From Pempheris klunzingeri (lineage: Eukaryota > Chordata > Actinopteri > Acropomatiformes > Pempheridae), in contig NC_092032.1 of assembly GCF_042242105.1 (NCBI RefSeq), positions 14,557,915 to 14,621,914 on the forward strand: a DNA stretch of 64,000 nt. Direction: 5' to 3'. Under the pieces are notes generated by a model. That model made no database searches and had not been told where the DNA came from. It saw nothing but the letters and a program-made list of their open reading frames with translations. The position numbers and the translations under genes are program-made. This document shows positions 45,157 through 58,300 of the stretch, piece by piece (position 1 is the first letter of the stretch; each line of letters opens with the position of its first letter).

Positions 45157-47929
45157 ATAAATCAAAGGCAAAAGAGGAACTGGATGATTAATTTGTGGAA
45201 GCACACTTCAATTTATTGTCTTATCTGAGTTGTTTGATCTATTTTAAATTGCCCTTCAGTCTGTGCTAAATCTGTACCTGGATAATAAACCCAGAGAGCA
45301 GATGCTATTCAGCAAGACTGGCTTTAAAAAAGTTTTAGGTGTTTTAGGAATCACATCTGATCAGCTCTGTGTCATAATTACTATGCCAGAGTAACTGAGG
45401 ATTAAATGCAGTTTGCAGAACTTTGCTGATGTGATGGTTTTTCTTGGGATAGTAGTCCCCAGGAGGTCCGTGGGGCTTCGGGTGAGGAGTGCAGTGATGG
45501 TACAAGTCAGTAGAAAGAGAGGACAACAGGAAATCCTGTTTCCTATTGGGGGAAGTGAGTGGAGACCTGAACACTTTGGCCTCATAACTGCAGGGATGCC
45601 CAGCAATGGTGCGCAAAAACACCTGTCCTTTGTATGGACAATGCTGAATTAAACACAAAGATTTAGCAAAACCTATCACTGCGAGTTGTGCAGTATATTC
45701 TAATGAACATTTATCGACTGCAACCTTTGATGATTTATTTTGTCACTTGTGTCTACGAATGGGAATCATGAGGTTGCAGTTCTGGGCCTTTTTTGTTGTT
45801 ACCACAAGGAGTCAGAAATGTTCAAAGCCTCCATATAGGGATATTCAGTGGCCATAACTCTGGTCACAAGTCTGACTCGGCTGAAAATGCTCACACGTGT
45901 TACTTTCTTGAAAGCCCTACTATTGACATGGTGTAGCCAAAATGTTCTTCAAAAACCAGCAATTGAACATGAAAATTGTGCAGCCGTGACAAAGAGTGTG
46001 CACTTTATTGCTCATTCGTCATGTAAAATGATTTTCAAATAGAAAACAAACATTTGGAGTTGTCCAACAGTTATTTTGGCTTTCATTATGCTTTTCAATT
46101 CTCTTCAAAATAAGATAAGATAAGCTCCTAATTTAAAGTTGAATTAATTAATTTTTTGTCCACCTCAGGGCAGAGGAACAACTTTGATAACTCAAAATTG
46201 ACATAAAACTGTATGAAGTTGTTGAATGTGTTAGCAAACAGATTTCTGCAGATACTGTATGGCACATCATCAGCATTCATATCGTGTTTCGGTGAAGTTT
46301 TACCCACCCTGAAAATTGTGATTTGGATAGCACTGGATTGCACATGTGAAATTTTGTCTTCTAGTTGTTATTGCTCTTGTGTTCCGTACCATGTCGGCTT
46401 ACGGGAAGGGATGTGATGAGAGTGTGCAGAAAAATGTCAGGAAATCTGTTCTCTCTGGGAGCGAAATTCCAGTGTAAAAGGTTTGTTTGAAGGTCAAAAA
46501 CACAGAGTATATGTGCTTCCATTTCATGCCATTATTTTCTGCATACATGATGAATCACACAAGTGAAACTTCAAACATATATTTTAATGATTTTCTTTAT
46601 TAATCTTACCAAAATATATGTATCAATGATACAAACTCACACTTTGTTTCTTTTGTGAATATAACTTAGCAAAGAAAAATCTAATATAAACAACATTAAT
46701 TTCTGCTTTTACATATTCACTGCACTTTATGATGGTAGAAAAAAATCTGCCAAAAAATCTCAAGTGACATTACAGGTACATTCCCAAAGTGCCATGCTTG
46801 GTGAGGGTGAGGGGTTTTGAGGGGTAAAAAAGTATGTTTGAACATAAAGGTAAATAATACATAACACAACAGTTGTTTGACACATAATGTCCTTTATGGG
46901 AAAAACATTGCCCAAGAGCTCCCTTTTGGCCTGTTAAAAGTACCATCATGCGTTTGAACAAAATATTTCTTGCATACACAAATTCATACTTGCACCAGCT
47001 ATTCTTAAATACCTTACTAAATTTGTGCCTAAAGTTCTTCCAAAGTTTTGTAGGTAGTTAGTGATTTGGATTGGACCATCAGAGCGCAAGAAATGTCTTA
47101 GCTTGTAATGTGTAAATAGTTTGCCAGGAAATATCTGTTTCACTGTCCAGTTCGAAATTGGTAAACATGAAGTCACTTTAGCATCACAATCTGTAGCATT
47201 GCTTCTAAAAATTGCAGTTTTAGGGGGTCCAGTAATATATTAAAATTATCTACATTCTTTTCGTGAATGTAACTGTTTTATTTATACATGGAAAAATATA
47301 TGCGCTTCAGTAGTTTAGTAGTTTCATTCGGTTTTGAATGAGTATGAAATTTTGGCTAATGCTAACGTAACTGACATAATTAGATCAAACATTTTTAATT
47401 AAACATTTTGTAACTGGAGTTGTGTTATTTTTTTGTGGAACGCAATTCCAAATCTTCTCAATTTGCATCATGAGAATGTATTATTAGTAACATTTCAAAT
47501 GGCCGCTTTTAGGTTCACATATTAGCAAGCTAACATTAGTTTTGTTAGCGTTAATTGGTGCAGTTAATGGTTGTATATATTCAATCTTAAAAAAAACTAT
47601 TTATTTATCATGCCCACCATGTAAACTTATTCTTGCGATAAAGGGGGTCATGTATTAGCAAGCTAATGTTAGTAATGTCAGTTAGCTAACAGCAGTTACA
47701 CCAAGTGCAGTGTAAATATTGAGTGACAAATCTCCATGAACAAAACTAGATTGTGTGTTACAACCTCTTTGTTCTTCACTTTGTAAATACTTAAATTAAA
47801 CCTAAGCTAAAGACGAATTTACGAAGAGCTGGTGCAACTACCTCCTGAATCCTAGCATCCTGCAGTTCCTGATTGTGCCACCCTTTTGTTCCTACTATAT
47901 ATTTTAATGAGTGTTAATAAGTGTTGGTC

Positions 47930-50709
47930 TCAAAAGAACATCCTCTCTGTGTTGAAGACCCTCAGCTTAGTCATGAAGTTGAAATAGACAAAGGCCAGGC
48001 AGACCAACAGATTCTTCATCAAGTAGAGGAGCGGTGTGACAAAGCCGAAGAAGGCGATGAGGCCAACACGCACAAAGAAGAAGGGTAAGTCCTGCACAAC
48101 CACTCCTAGTGAGGAAAGTAGGGGGCTGTGGGGCATGACCACCACACGCAGGCAAGACAGGTAGCTGAAGATATAGATGGGGAACACCCAGCCTGAGAAG
48201 TAGACCAGGGGATGTCCTGCCACCCTCACCATCTCAACTGTATCCATCCAGAACATAAAGCTGTCCACAAACACATCAGCTCGGGCGTCACTGGCACAAA
48301 GGAATCTCAGTGGACCCGTGTAGGCGTACGGAGATATGTGGTACGCTGTGGTGCTCGCTGATCGTGAGCTCAATCCAGAGATACTAAATGGTCTCCCAGG
48401 ATTACCCGGTATCCCCGGGACTGTGCCATTGGTCTCTGGTCGAGCCCCTGCTCCATTCTGGTTCCTGTCATTGAGCTGGCTTGCCGCAGGGGCTGCAGGA
48501 GCTGGTGCAGCCTGCCCGGGCACAGCTGGCCCTGGCGCAGCTGGAGCAACAGGTGCTACTGGTGTTACCTGTTCCACATGTGTGAGGACAGTGGAGGGGA
48601 TGTCTGCATCTCTCTCGTCATTAGCTGGAGAGAGAAAAGAATACACTTGTTGGTGTTCAAGCGGTTGTTTCTTTTGGAAATTAACCAAACTTGGCAAAAA
48701 TCATAATGTGCAGCATGATTTTTATTTGAATTTTGTTTGACCAAAGTTGGGAGAACAGATTTAGTGAGAAATCAATATGACAGAGCTACATAATGCACCA
48801 GATCTTGTGATCATAAAAAAGTAACCATTAATTTACCATGTAGTTGGAGCCAAAACTAAGACAGCTGACATTACAAAAGAATTGGATTTTTCCAAGAAAT
48901 ACCACATAAACGGTGTTATTCTTGAACCACCTTAGTGTCTCCCATTAGAATAACATTGCTGAAGTTTTGTCAATTCAGCGCTGTTACAGCAAGTGGCTAA
49001 GAAATTTCCTGCTAATTTCCTCATTTGAACCAATATTTTTCAACTGCAGGCACAGAGTCAAATATAAAAAGTTCAAACTAGGTCTCTAAATTGGTGGGGA
49101 TGAATGATATAAAGAGCTGCTAGCTGTATTTGTTGCCTCCGAGCTAAAGCGATGTAAAGCCGGGCTGGTATCACTATAGAAGTTGGCAGAGGAAAGTTCA
49201 GGATCTATAGCACTCTGTGAGTGATTTGTGCAATGTGTTCAGAGAGCTGCGCTCACCCTGGCCGGTCAGTCTGCAGTGGCGTATCCTCTCGACAACGTCA
49301 ATACAGATGAGAGAGAAGAGGACTAGTGATACAGGGAGCTCCGTGAATGTGTCATTTTTCATGTTGTTATTTATCTGAACCTGGGCAAACAGCCAGAACA
49401 TTAGTTGAACATGTAATTATTTCCTCACTTTCAATCAATACAGAACACATCAGTTCATCTCAGCAATCATGAACCTTTGCACCAAGAATTTACATCTATG
49501 TTTCTGACCTCCTCTTGTACTGGTTTGTGGGCCAAATCAGTTGTAGCTCTGATATTTGCCTGAGTCAGGACTTCAGACCACAGAAGACAGAACAAAGCAG
49601 ACAAGCTGGTCATCTTAGCAGAATTTATGGCTCTTATGTAAAAGACACCAGATAAACCAGGGCCGAAAGGTCAGCCTGGGCTCTAGAAAGGGCCACATAA
49701 AACAGCAAATAGGTCCTGGGCTGCAGCCAGCGAGGAAGTGAAAATGTGCCTCATGGACAGATGATTTGACAAGGGCAGTTTGGACAGGAAGAGGAACCAA
49801 GCTGCTTATCAGTAGCTCCTTATCCATAAGGCTGGATATTCCTCCCCTGAGAACCAAAAGGTTCCTCGCAAATCACCACCTTTCTCTCTCTCTCTACTCA
49901 CACTGTGACTCCACTCACCTACAAAAGTTTTCCTTAAGTTTCAAGCAATCTCTTTGGATGATAAACACAATAATCCAAAATAACTACAAAAGAGCTACAA
50001 TTACAGACAGGCTCTTGTTACAACTATGGCATAATATAAGGGTCAAAGTTCATGATCAGAGTACAAATAAATTGATGTGATTAAACAAATTAAACAAATG
50101 GCAAGCAATGCACAACAAGCTGTACCTCAGAGCTGGCGATGAGAAAGGCAAAGCAGGGTAGTGTGGACAGGATCACATATACGAGGGCCACAGGCCTCCT
50201 GATACAAAGACAAAGGAAGGGTAAGACAAAAAAGTAAGGAAGGAAGACAAAGGCATTTGCAGGACTTGCTAACTCATGGTATTTGCCAGCCAAGTGCAGT
50301 CCAAACAAGCTACAGGCCTGTTCAGACTCAAACCAGCTGGTCAGGTCTCAGTCAGAGCTGCACTGGGTTCCCGGCTGCTGACCGTAACAACTAAGAGCAG
50401 CCCTGTTGACGTCAGGATTAAAGCGGGAGAAACTCACCACTTCTTCCTCCCAATGAGGAACTTCTTCTTCATGAACACCATATACTTCAGGGGTACCCAG
50501 ACCAGCAGGGCGGTGGAGGTGACATAGGCAATGGAGGAGGCCACGATCAACCAGTAGGCCGTGCTGCCGTCGCCGGCGGGCTGCGCCGAGGTTTTGACCT
50601 TTGCTACGATGATGGCGAACCTCTGCATGACGATGAAGAGTGGCACGCACAGGCCTGCAAACTGCAGCACCTCGCACAGGGCGAACTTCAGCGTCCTCCC
50701 TGAGCCCAT
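47930..50709 (-). CDS. tmem236: tmem236, transmembrane protein 236, complete coding region (4 exons, 387 aa)
   Basis: A multi-pass membrane protein of unknown function. Exons: 50438-50709, 50126-50198, 49257-49380, 47930-48624, with matching phases and GT-AG borders. The start is MGSGRTLKFAL, with A at -3 and G at +4; the human protein starts in the same way. Membrane segments are visible near the N-terminus (FALCEVLQFAGLCVPLFIV), in TAYWLIVASSIAYVTSTALL, in exon 2 (LVYVILSTLPCFAFLIA) and exon 3 (LPVSLVLFSLICIDVVERI), and several near the C-terminus (PIYIFSYLSCL, LPFFFVRVGLIAFFGFV, LVCLAFVYFNF). Between the two halves a loop of about 100 residues carries a Pro/Ala/Val-rich run (VAPVAPAAPGPAVPGQAAP) and a Gly/Pro stretch (GIPGNPGRP). 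The protein is longer than the human 351 residues mainly there. It is head-to-head with hacd1. Confidence 0.92.
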
Positions 50710-52390
50710 GCTGTGGTAGCTCAAAAAAAGAAAAAGAAGGGAGGGAGACGGGGGCTGTTGTCGCAGTGAGGCGACCCCTGTCCCTCTGAGGGCTGGTCAG
50801 GCCTCGGACAAGAGCATTGTCTGCCTCCACTAGCATTTTCCACACACCACAGCCCTGGCTCTCTGCTCACCCAACTGCTTACACTGCACTAGGCATTGTG
50901 TACCTCGGTGTGACGGTGATGCAACTGGCCCTTTACTCTCTTTATATACAGGATACAAACAACGATTTTCTAATTCTGCACCCTGAAGGATGCATGTGCA
51001 CTACAGGCATCTCAGTGGGAGGATTCAGTGTTGGAAACAGTACTTCCATCAATGCTTCTGAAGCTAAAATCCTGTCTTATCAACCAGCCACACATAACAG
51101 ACGACCTACATTGTAGAGTACATGAAGCTTTGCGTTAGTTACACCCTATATTCTACAGGAACATTCTCCAAAACCAGCAAATATAAGTGGACTGGATAAC
51201 ACCCACAGTAAAAGCAACATCCAAGGGCTCGCGGCTGTAAACTGAAGCCACGCGATCCCTGAAAGGCACTTGTGGCTGTTCTCATATTAACACATTGCCA
51301 TCTAGTGGAAGAATATAAGAAGTGTAAAATGTCCAAAGCTGCACAAGGACGTCACAAATACATATCAGTAGTTACTAAAACAGTGCATCACCACATCAGT
51401 GTTCAGCAAATTCAGATAAGTTGATTACATTCATGCCAAGCAAAAGCATGACCTGAATTTATGAATTAATGTGACTGGTCTCTTTGGTCCAAATAGCATC
51501 CATGCAAGAAGAGATAACTCAAGATTGTACTTTTGATTGAAAAGTACCTCAAAACTGTACTTAAGTACAGTCCATTTTCTGCTACTGTCAACTTCTTCTC
51601 CACTACATTTCAGAGGCAAATATTGTATATTATACATTATTTACTTCACTACATTTATTTGATAACTTCGGCAGCGAGTTAATGTGCAGATTCTGATTAT
51701 TAATACAAAATATCAACAGATAAAACATGATGCGTTATTATAGGTTAATGAGCTTTGCACTGCAAATCAATTTAATGTTTTTTTCTTTACAATGGCATTA
51801 ATGTAATCATTGGTAACTATGAGCCATGTGGGGCCTGAAGAACTGTTTTTAGGGGTCACAGATTCATTTGCTGCACCTGCACATAGAGAGCATTCACATC
51901 CTTTACTTAAGTGAAAGTACAAAGGAGTGAGGAAAATGTACTAACTGTTAAAATAATCAGTGTTGTGACTGTTAAATGTTTTATCATTATTATTACTATC
52001 AGTGCATTCATGTAAAAGCAGCCATTTACTCTTGTTGTTGTCGATTGACCTTATCTTATCTATTTTGTACAGGACTGCATATAGGGATTATTTTCATTTC
52101 ATTATGGATAAATCTGCTGATTATTTTCTCAATTAATCGATTGATCATTTGAAAAAAATGTTCATCTGCAGCTGTGGTTTATAGAAGCACAAGATGAACA
52201 GACTTCAGTACAAGACCCTCTGTACTAACACTCTCTGGCCCCCCGGCAGGCCACGCACTTGTTGCTGCACTAGTCCCGCGAGAGAGTGGAGCCGTGGGCG
52301 GATAGATGGATGGATGACCCTGCTGCTCCCCTCCCCACCAGCCCCAGCTGTCAGCTCCCTTCCTGACTTCCCCACCCTGCCCCCGGTACC
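50710..52390. promoter_or_regulatory. 1.7 kb divergent spacer between tmem236 and hacd1
   Basis: The two genes point away from each other, so both promoters should lie here. The hacd1 side (about 52230-52390) is GC-rich. The middle (about 51530-51665) is a family D repeat, which argues against one short shared promoter. In human, STAM lies between these genes; nothing like it is seen here. Confidence 0.5.
51530..51665. repeat. dispersed repeat family D copy
   Basis: Contains 'aaaagtacctcaaaactgta' and 'ctccactacatttcagaggc', shared with the other family D copies. Confidence 0.5.
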
Positions 52391-55300
52391 ATGGCGTCCA
52401 GCGAGGAGGACGGCACGGTTGAGGAGAAGGAAAACAACAACAAGAAGAGAACGAAAAGCGCCCTCGCTACCGCATGGCTCACTTTCTACAACATCGCCAT
52501 GACCGCCGGGTACGTGCGTAATTCCGCCTCTGTCGCCTATTAATAAGAAAAAGCGTAAAGTTCGCCGCTCCCTGTAACACCGTAAGCGTGTGTTGCTGTT
52601 TATAGGACTGTGCGTCTGTGGCAAGTCCAAAGTGCCTGTTCAGATCGCTCAATCCAGCGGCTCCCCGGCGTTGGGCAAAACTTGACTGAAAGATTTGAGT
52701 GTTTTAAAAAAAAAGCTAAAATGCAATGTATTTATCTGAGTGTTAAAAAAATGAATGAATGGCGTTTGGTTAAAGTGACAGGCTGGAGCTGCAGCCGTGT
52801 CCAAATAGGGCTGACTGCGTGGTGTCAGCGTCAAGGCCCACTGTGCGTCCCACAGTTGCAGTGATAAGTATAGCCGGAGCGCGCTGACACTGGAGCTCAG
52901 GTCTGGGACACTGAAATGCTCAATGGGCAGATTCTTTAATAACAACATAACATTTGTGAAGTGCAAACAGAGCGCGGCAATATCGATCCTGCCTCGTGTT
53001 GAGATGATAAACCGGTAAAACAAACAGGTGGGAATCGATATTTGCTGCTGCTGATGTTAATAAAGCAGCAGTGGAGGAATTAGGCTCCTCAGAGCTTTTT
53101 ACCACAGTAAAAAACAGTAAAAACAGGGTTGAAATAATGCTACAACCAAGAGTCATGCATTCAAAATGTTCATAATAATAACAATAATAATAATATACCA
53201 AAAGTTAAAGTAGCTTTCTCATAGAGGCATGCATATTACTGGATTAATGATTATTGATGCATTCATGTGTAAATCACCCCATGTGTGTTGCTGCTGGTGA
53301 AGGTGGAGCTCATTTTAATTACAATATATATGTTAGTGGCTATCTTTGTCTATAATGAGCCATCATAATTTGTTCATGGATTATAATCTTTATTATTAAA
53401 ATGAAGCAGCAAAGTAACAGGTAACTAAAATAATTGAACATATGTAGGTGAGTTGAAGCAATTAAACGTGACTTAAGATTGATTGTCAAAACAGTTTCCA
53501 ATTCATTTTCTATCAATTGAATAATCAGTTAATCGTTACAGCTGTGCTTGTGTGTACTTTTGGGTAGTTTATATAATCCAAACAATGTACCAGTAACCAA
53601 ATCAGTCAAGTAATTGTACTGGAATAGAGGTATGAAGTAGAACAAAATGGGAACGCTCAAATACCTCAGAATTACAGTTATAGATTATATTATAAAGTAA
53701 TTAGTTGTAGTTACTAAAGTAGTTACTTTCCACCACTGCTCAATGGATCAATAATGCACCTCCAGTTAATGTGATTGGAAGTAGAGGACAGAAGTACAGA
53801 AGTATTATAATCAAAGTGTATTTTAAGTGTCTAAAGTAAAAGTACTTATTTACTATATTATAGTAGTTGTATATTATTATATTTTACATGATTAGATCAT
53901 TAATACTGATGAATAAATGTGCAAGTAGCAGTCAGTGGATGGATTGGACCCCTCTAAAGGGTCACCAAATAAATCTGAGAGAGATGTTTGATGAGAGGGA
54001 ATTATTATTTATCAGTATGTTAGACTTTTCTCTAATCTTTGCTTTTTAGTGAAATATTATTTGGGATTCAGACATTTATTCCATTCTTATACTGAAGGCT
54101 ACAAATGATCTGTGTCGCTTTTTAAGCAGCTTTCACCAGTTTCTGCTTTTCAAATGTGAGAATTTTCTGCTTCTCCATATGAATGTCAACTGGAGGTCTT
54201 TGGGTTTTGAACTTGGATTTGATCTACTTGAAGTGTAATGGCACTAAATTCAATTATTTTAGGAGGGCCACATACAGAAAAACATCCAAAGGTCTGGGCC
54301 ACTCACTAGAAGTGAGCTATGCTGCTAACTTTAATCCACTAGAGGTGATGTATATCTCCTCACCTCTTGTGGATTAAAGTTGGCAAAATCAATCACATGT
54401 AGGTAAATTCTGCTTGATAACTGAATATGATTCAAGAAAAAAAACAGCCTTTCCATTAGTGGGCTTTCATTTATTAGCTGTGGTACAAGCTGGTCTTTGC
54501 CTTGTGGGCTCTTCTTCAGTGTGTTAAGGTGAGCCAGCCCCCCCCCAGCCCCATCCCTCATACCTCCACACTGCTCTTCCCATTTAACTCCGATCATGCC
54601 GACTGCTCTTCAGACTGCTAACATCAAGCAGCTCCTCTGTAATGCAAAAGTGATCATCATTAGTTTTTAGCTGTGCTCTCATCGCACACCGCGTCTGAAA
54701 CTTTCTACACTCACTTGCTCTCTTACGTTTCCTTAATTCCGCCATTTTGAGTCACCTGTAGCACATTTCTTCTTCTATTACTCATTTTATAGAGAAGCTG
54801 CCTCGTTCAAGACAGTTACTCCACCTAGTGGTGAGACTAAGAAGTACAACACAGTCCAGCGCAGGTTCCATGTGTGGGCCGCATTCCAATACATTTTTTG
54901 AATTTCCTGCGGGCCAATGAAAAATGGACCACGGGCTGCAGTTGGCCCGCGGGCCGTAGTTTGGACACCCCTGCTGTAAGCAGTTGTGTGTGTGGTGACT
55001 CTTCACAGCTGCAGTCTCTCCTCCTGTTCACTCTGACTGTGTTATATGTTGCTGAGTCGGGTTCAGAGGGGGCAGCCTGAGCAGATGGGTGACGTCATGA
55101 CAATTTGGGTAAAGGACTTTTGAATGTTACACCTGGATCACATTTTGGTTGTGTTTCACTTGGAATAGAGTTGTCCACAAGACTTCAGGGACAGTCAGCC
55201 TTTACTCACAATGTCTCAGCTCTGAAGGGAAGGAGTATACAGGTTTTTATATTGTGTTACATGAAGGGTTGGCTATTGTTGACATGTTTGTTATAAAGGA

Positions 55301-58300
55301 GAACTGTAGAGAGCGTGGAAATAATTAAATAGTTAAACTTGAAACAGCTTTTTCTGGACAAAATGGATGCTGCTCAGTTTCAGAAAGGTGTTAATGACAA
55401 GTTTAAATTGCAAAAACTAATCGGGAGTGAGTTTAACTTTTAGTGTAACGACACCTCTTTTCAAATGTCGTTTTAAACGTCACCCATGACTTTGTTAATG
55501 TAATCATCACATTTTATCACGTTTCATCAAATCAGTCGTCACCAGCAAATATCTATTGTCCCATAACTTTCACGTTTTGTGAAGCACAGGAGCAGCCAGA
55601 TATCCTGTGCACGCCCTCTTAAAGGTGGCTTCAGTTGATGTTGATGCTCTGTCTTGGACCTGGAGAAGAAAATATAAATATGTGCTTTCTTTTGTGTTTT
55701 AGTCTCCTGACTGAAGAAATGATATACGTGAGATAGTTGTTGATACTGACTATGCACATCAGAAAATGGAAAGAATACTGCATGTGAACAGAGCTGTGTG
55801 AGTTTGGGTTTCAAATAAATGAGCATTTGCCATGTCACAAAACACTCTGCGTACAACTACATGCACAGCTGAATGACACCAGTTTAATTTCTGCTGTCAT
55901 TAAAAAGCCCCTTTCCAGATCCAGCCCGCCCCACGTTGCCCGTTCTCTCTTACTGGTCACACTAACTGGTGCCATCATGTACTGTTGTCTGTCTTTCTTT
56001 CTCCAGGTGGCTGGTTTTGGCCATGGCCATGATACGCTTCTACATCCAGAAAGGCACACACAAGGGTCTGTACAGAAGTATAGCAAGGACACTCAAGTTT
56101 TTCCAGACCTTTGCATTAGTTGAGGTAAGAGCTTTGAGTAGGTGGTGCTGATGGAGCTGTCAAATCATAATCATTTAAATATAGAAAAAGGAAACCATCT
56201 TATTTTTACGTGTCTTGTCTTTCAGGTGGGACATTGTGCCATCGGTATGTGGTTATTTCTCTGTATCTTTAATGTTGAAATGTAAACAAAATTTGCTCAC
56301 ATACCAACACCTCTGCAGCTGTAAACAGTTTTTTTCCCTGATCGGCTGCAGGAATTGTGAGGACTTCTGTGATTGTAACCGGGGTTCAAGTGTGTTCGCG
56401 GATTTTCATGGTTTGGTTCATTACCAACAGCATCAGACAGGTGACAGTCACAGCACAACACAGACTCTACTGCCACCGCAGGTTCAGTATTACATACAGT
56501 GTACATATTGATGATATTCTCTCATCAAATGCAGATTCTCATTGGGGTTCCTGGGACGAATCTAATCAATTGAGGCTTCTATTATGTGTCTATTTCAGCA
56601 TCCGTTGCATGAAAATTGCTTTATTATAGTTTAGTTTGTTTTGTATTTACCAGTTCACATCATTGCTGCTACACATTTGTACACACCAGCACTCATCAGG
56701 TCTGACTCATGCAAACATCCTCTCCTTCCTCTGTATATTCGTCAATTTTTCTGACATAAATGAAGATCCAGAGTGAAGAAAGCGTAATCCTATTCCTGGT
56801 TGTGTGGACGATGACTGAGATTACCAGATATTCCTACTACACATTCAACCTGCTCCACCACCTGCCGTACTTCATCAAATGGGCCAGGTGGAGATGCCAT
56901 TACCCGAGGCCGGGATGAGCTTGAATTGTCATTGCTGTGTCGGACATTGTGTGTGAGCATGTCGGCCTGATCTGGTGATTTCACCTCTGGCATGCTTCCC
57001 TGCCCGGGCCTAGACCGGCTTTACATCAGGAAGTAGTGCAGCCGTGTGTGTATTAAGTATCGCCTGGCTCACACACAGAGGAGAAGCATGTGTGTGTTTA
57101 TTGATTAGCACCTCATTAGCCATTCTCAGTCAATGGTGGGTGAGCTAACGGCTAACATTGTGCTCTGACAATACTGATAATGCACAACAGAAGTTACAGG
57201 CGACAGACTGACATTTAATAATTTTAGCGCTTATTTAGATGTTTTATCAGTTATTTAATCATTTAAAAATATATTTAAAATATGGATTACAATGACATAC
57301 ATTTCTCCTAACACACTGTGTCTTTGCATTGTTATAAGAAACTGTAAAAAACAATTTCTGACAAATCTAAAAAGTGTTGTTTTAAATCTAAAGCTTTAAT
57401 ATAAGCGCAGAAAACATAGAGTTGACAGTCATGATTATCAGTGAAATGGGATGACGATCAACTAATTTCTCATCTCCAGAGTGACATAATGTCTGCCTTC
57501 TACTGTATGGAGAGTGTGTATGACGTGGCGGTCTGGCCCTGCGTGTCTCTCTGCTACAGTAGCTCAGCTGAAATCGGAGTAGGTGGGAGGAACACCAGCT
57601 GTACACATTGATAGCTGTCCAACACACAGGCTTGGCATCTTGCAGCCCAGAGAGGGCTATCTCGCTTAAGAATAGTGAAGTTTACATATTACATCTACTC
57701 ATTTACAAGGTGAGACATTGTTTTGACTGTCGGTCACCGCAGACAGAAGTTCACCTGCAAAATATGCATTTTTCTGCTACTTCGGTGTGTTATGTGATCA
57801 TCAGGAGATGGTTCGGTTTTGTGACAATCAGTCTTTTGTTTTGGGTTCTGATTCTCCTGTAGTGAATGCCACTCTCCTCCCCGCCCCCACGCTTCACGTC
57901 TTTCTTTAAGCGCGGAGGAGACGCCAGGCCCCCGGGAGAGGGGCTCATGTTCAGCTGCTCCTGTTTTTAAGACCATCTGTTTTGGTCATGGAATGTTCGC
58001 CCAACATTTCTCTCACATCCGCTGAGACGCTCCCCTGAGCCTTTGCTGTGGTCTTGACTAAATACAGGGTCTCTGCAGCCGTAGCCTGCAGAGTCACGGC
58101 ATATACTGTACCAGAGAGGCCATGTGTTGTTACAAAGGGAGGCAGGCTATCTCACACTTATGTGAAGCGACAGGCGTGATTTTGTGGCATTCCCAGATCT
58201 GTTTACCAAGTTACCAAAGTTAAGCCAACTTTATGTTGAATAATTCCAACCTATTGATGTTTTAAGCCTTGTAATGAAACACTGGTCGTCATCCAGTTGG

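Larger units (their letters stand above)
44811..47929. other. spacer between mrc1 and tmem236
   Basis: The right-hand part should include the tmem236 3' UTR, and the left-hand end the mrc1 promoter. It holds the repeats listed separately and many 'gctaacattag' type words near 47520-47700. An open frame of 111 codons at 45344-45679 (minus) resembles no protein I know and lacks supporting signals. Confidence 0.5.

Noticed and set aside
45344-45679. Minus-strand 111-codon frame between mrc1 and tmem236
   Set aside because: No domain, signal or family resemblance; no splice partners; length is within what non-coding AT/GC-mixed DNA gives.
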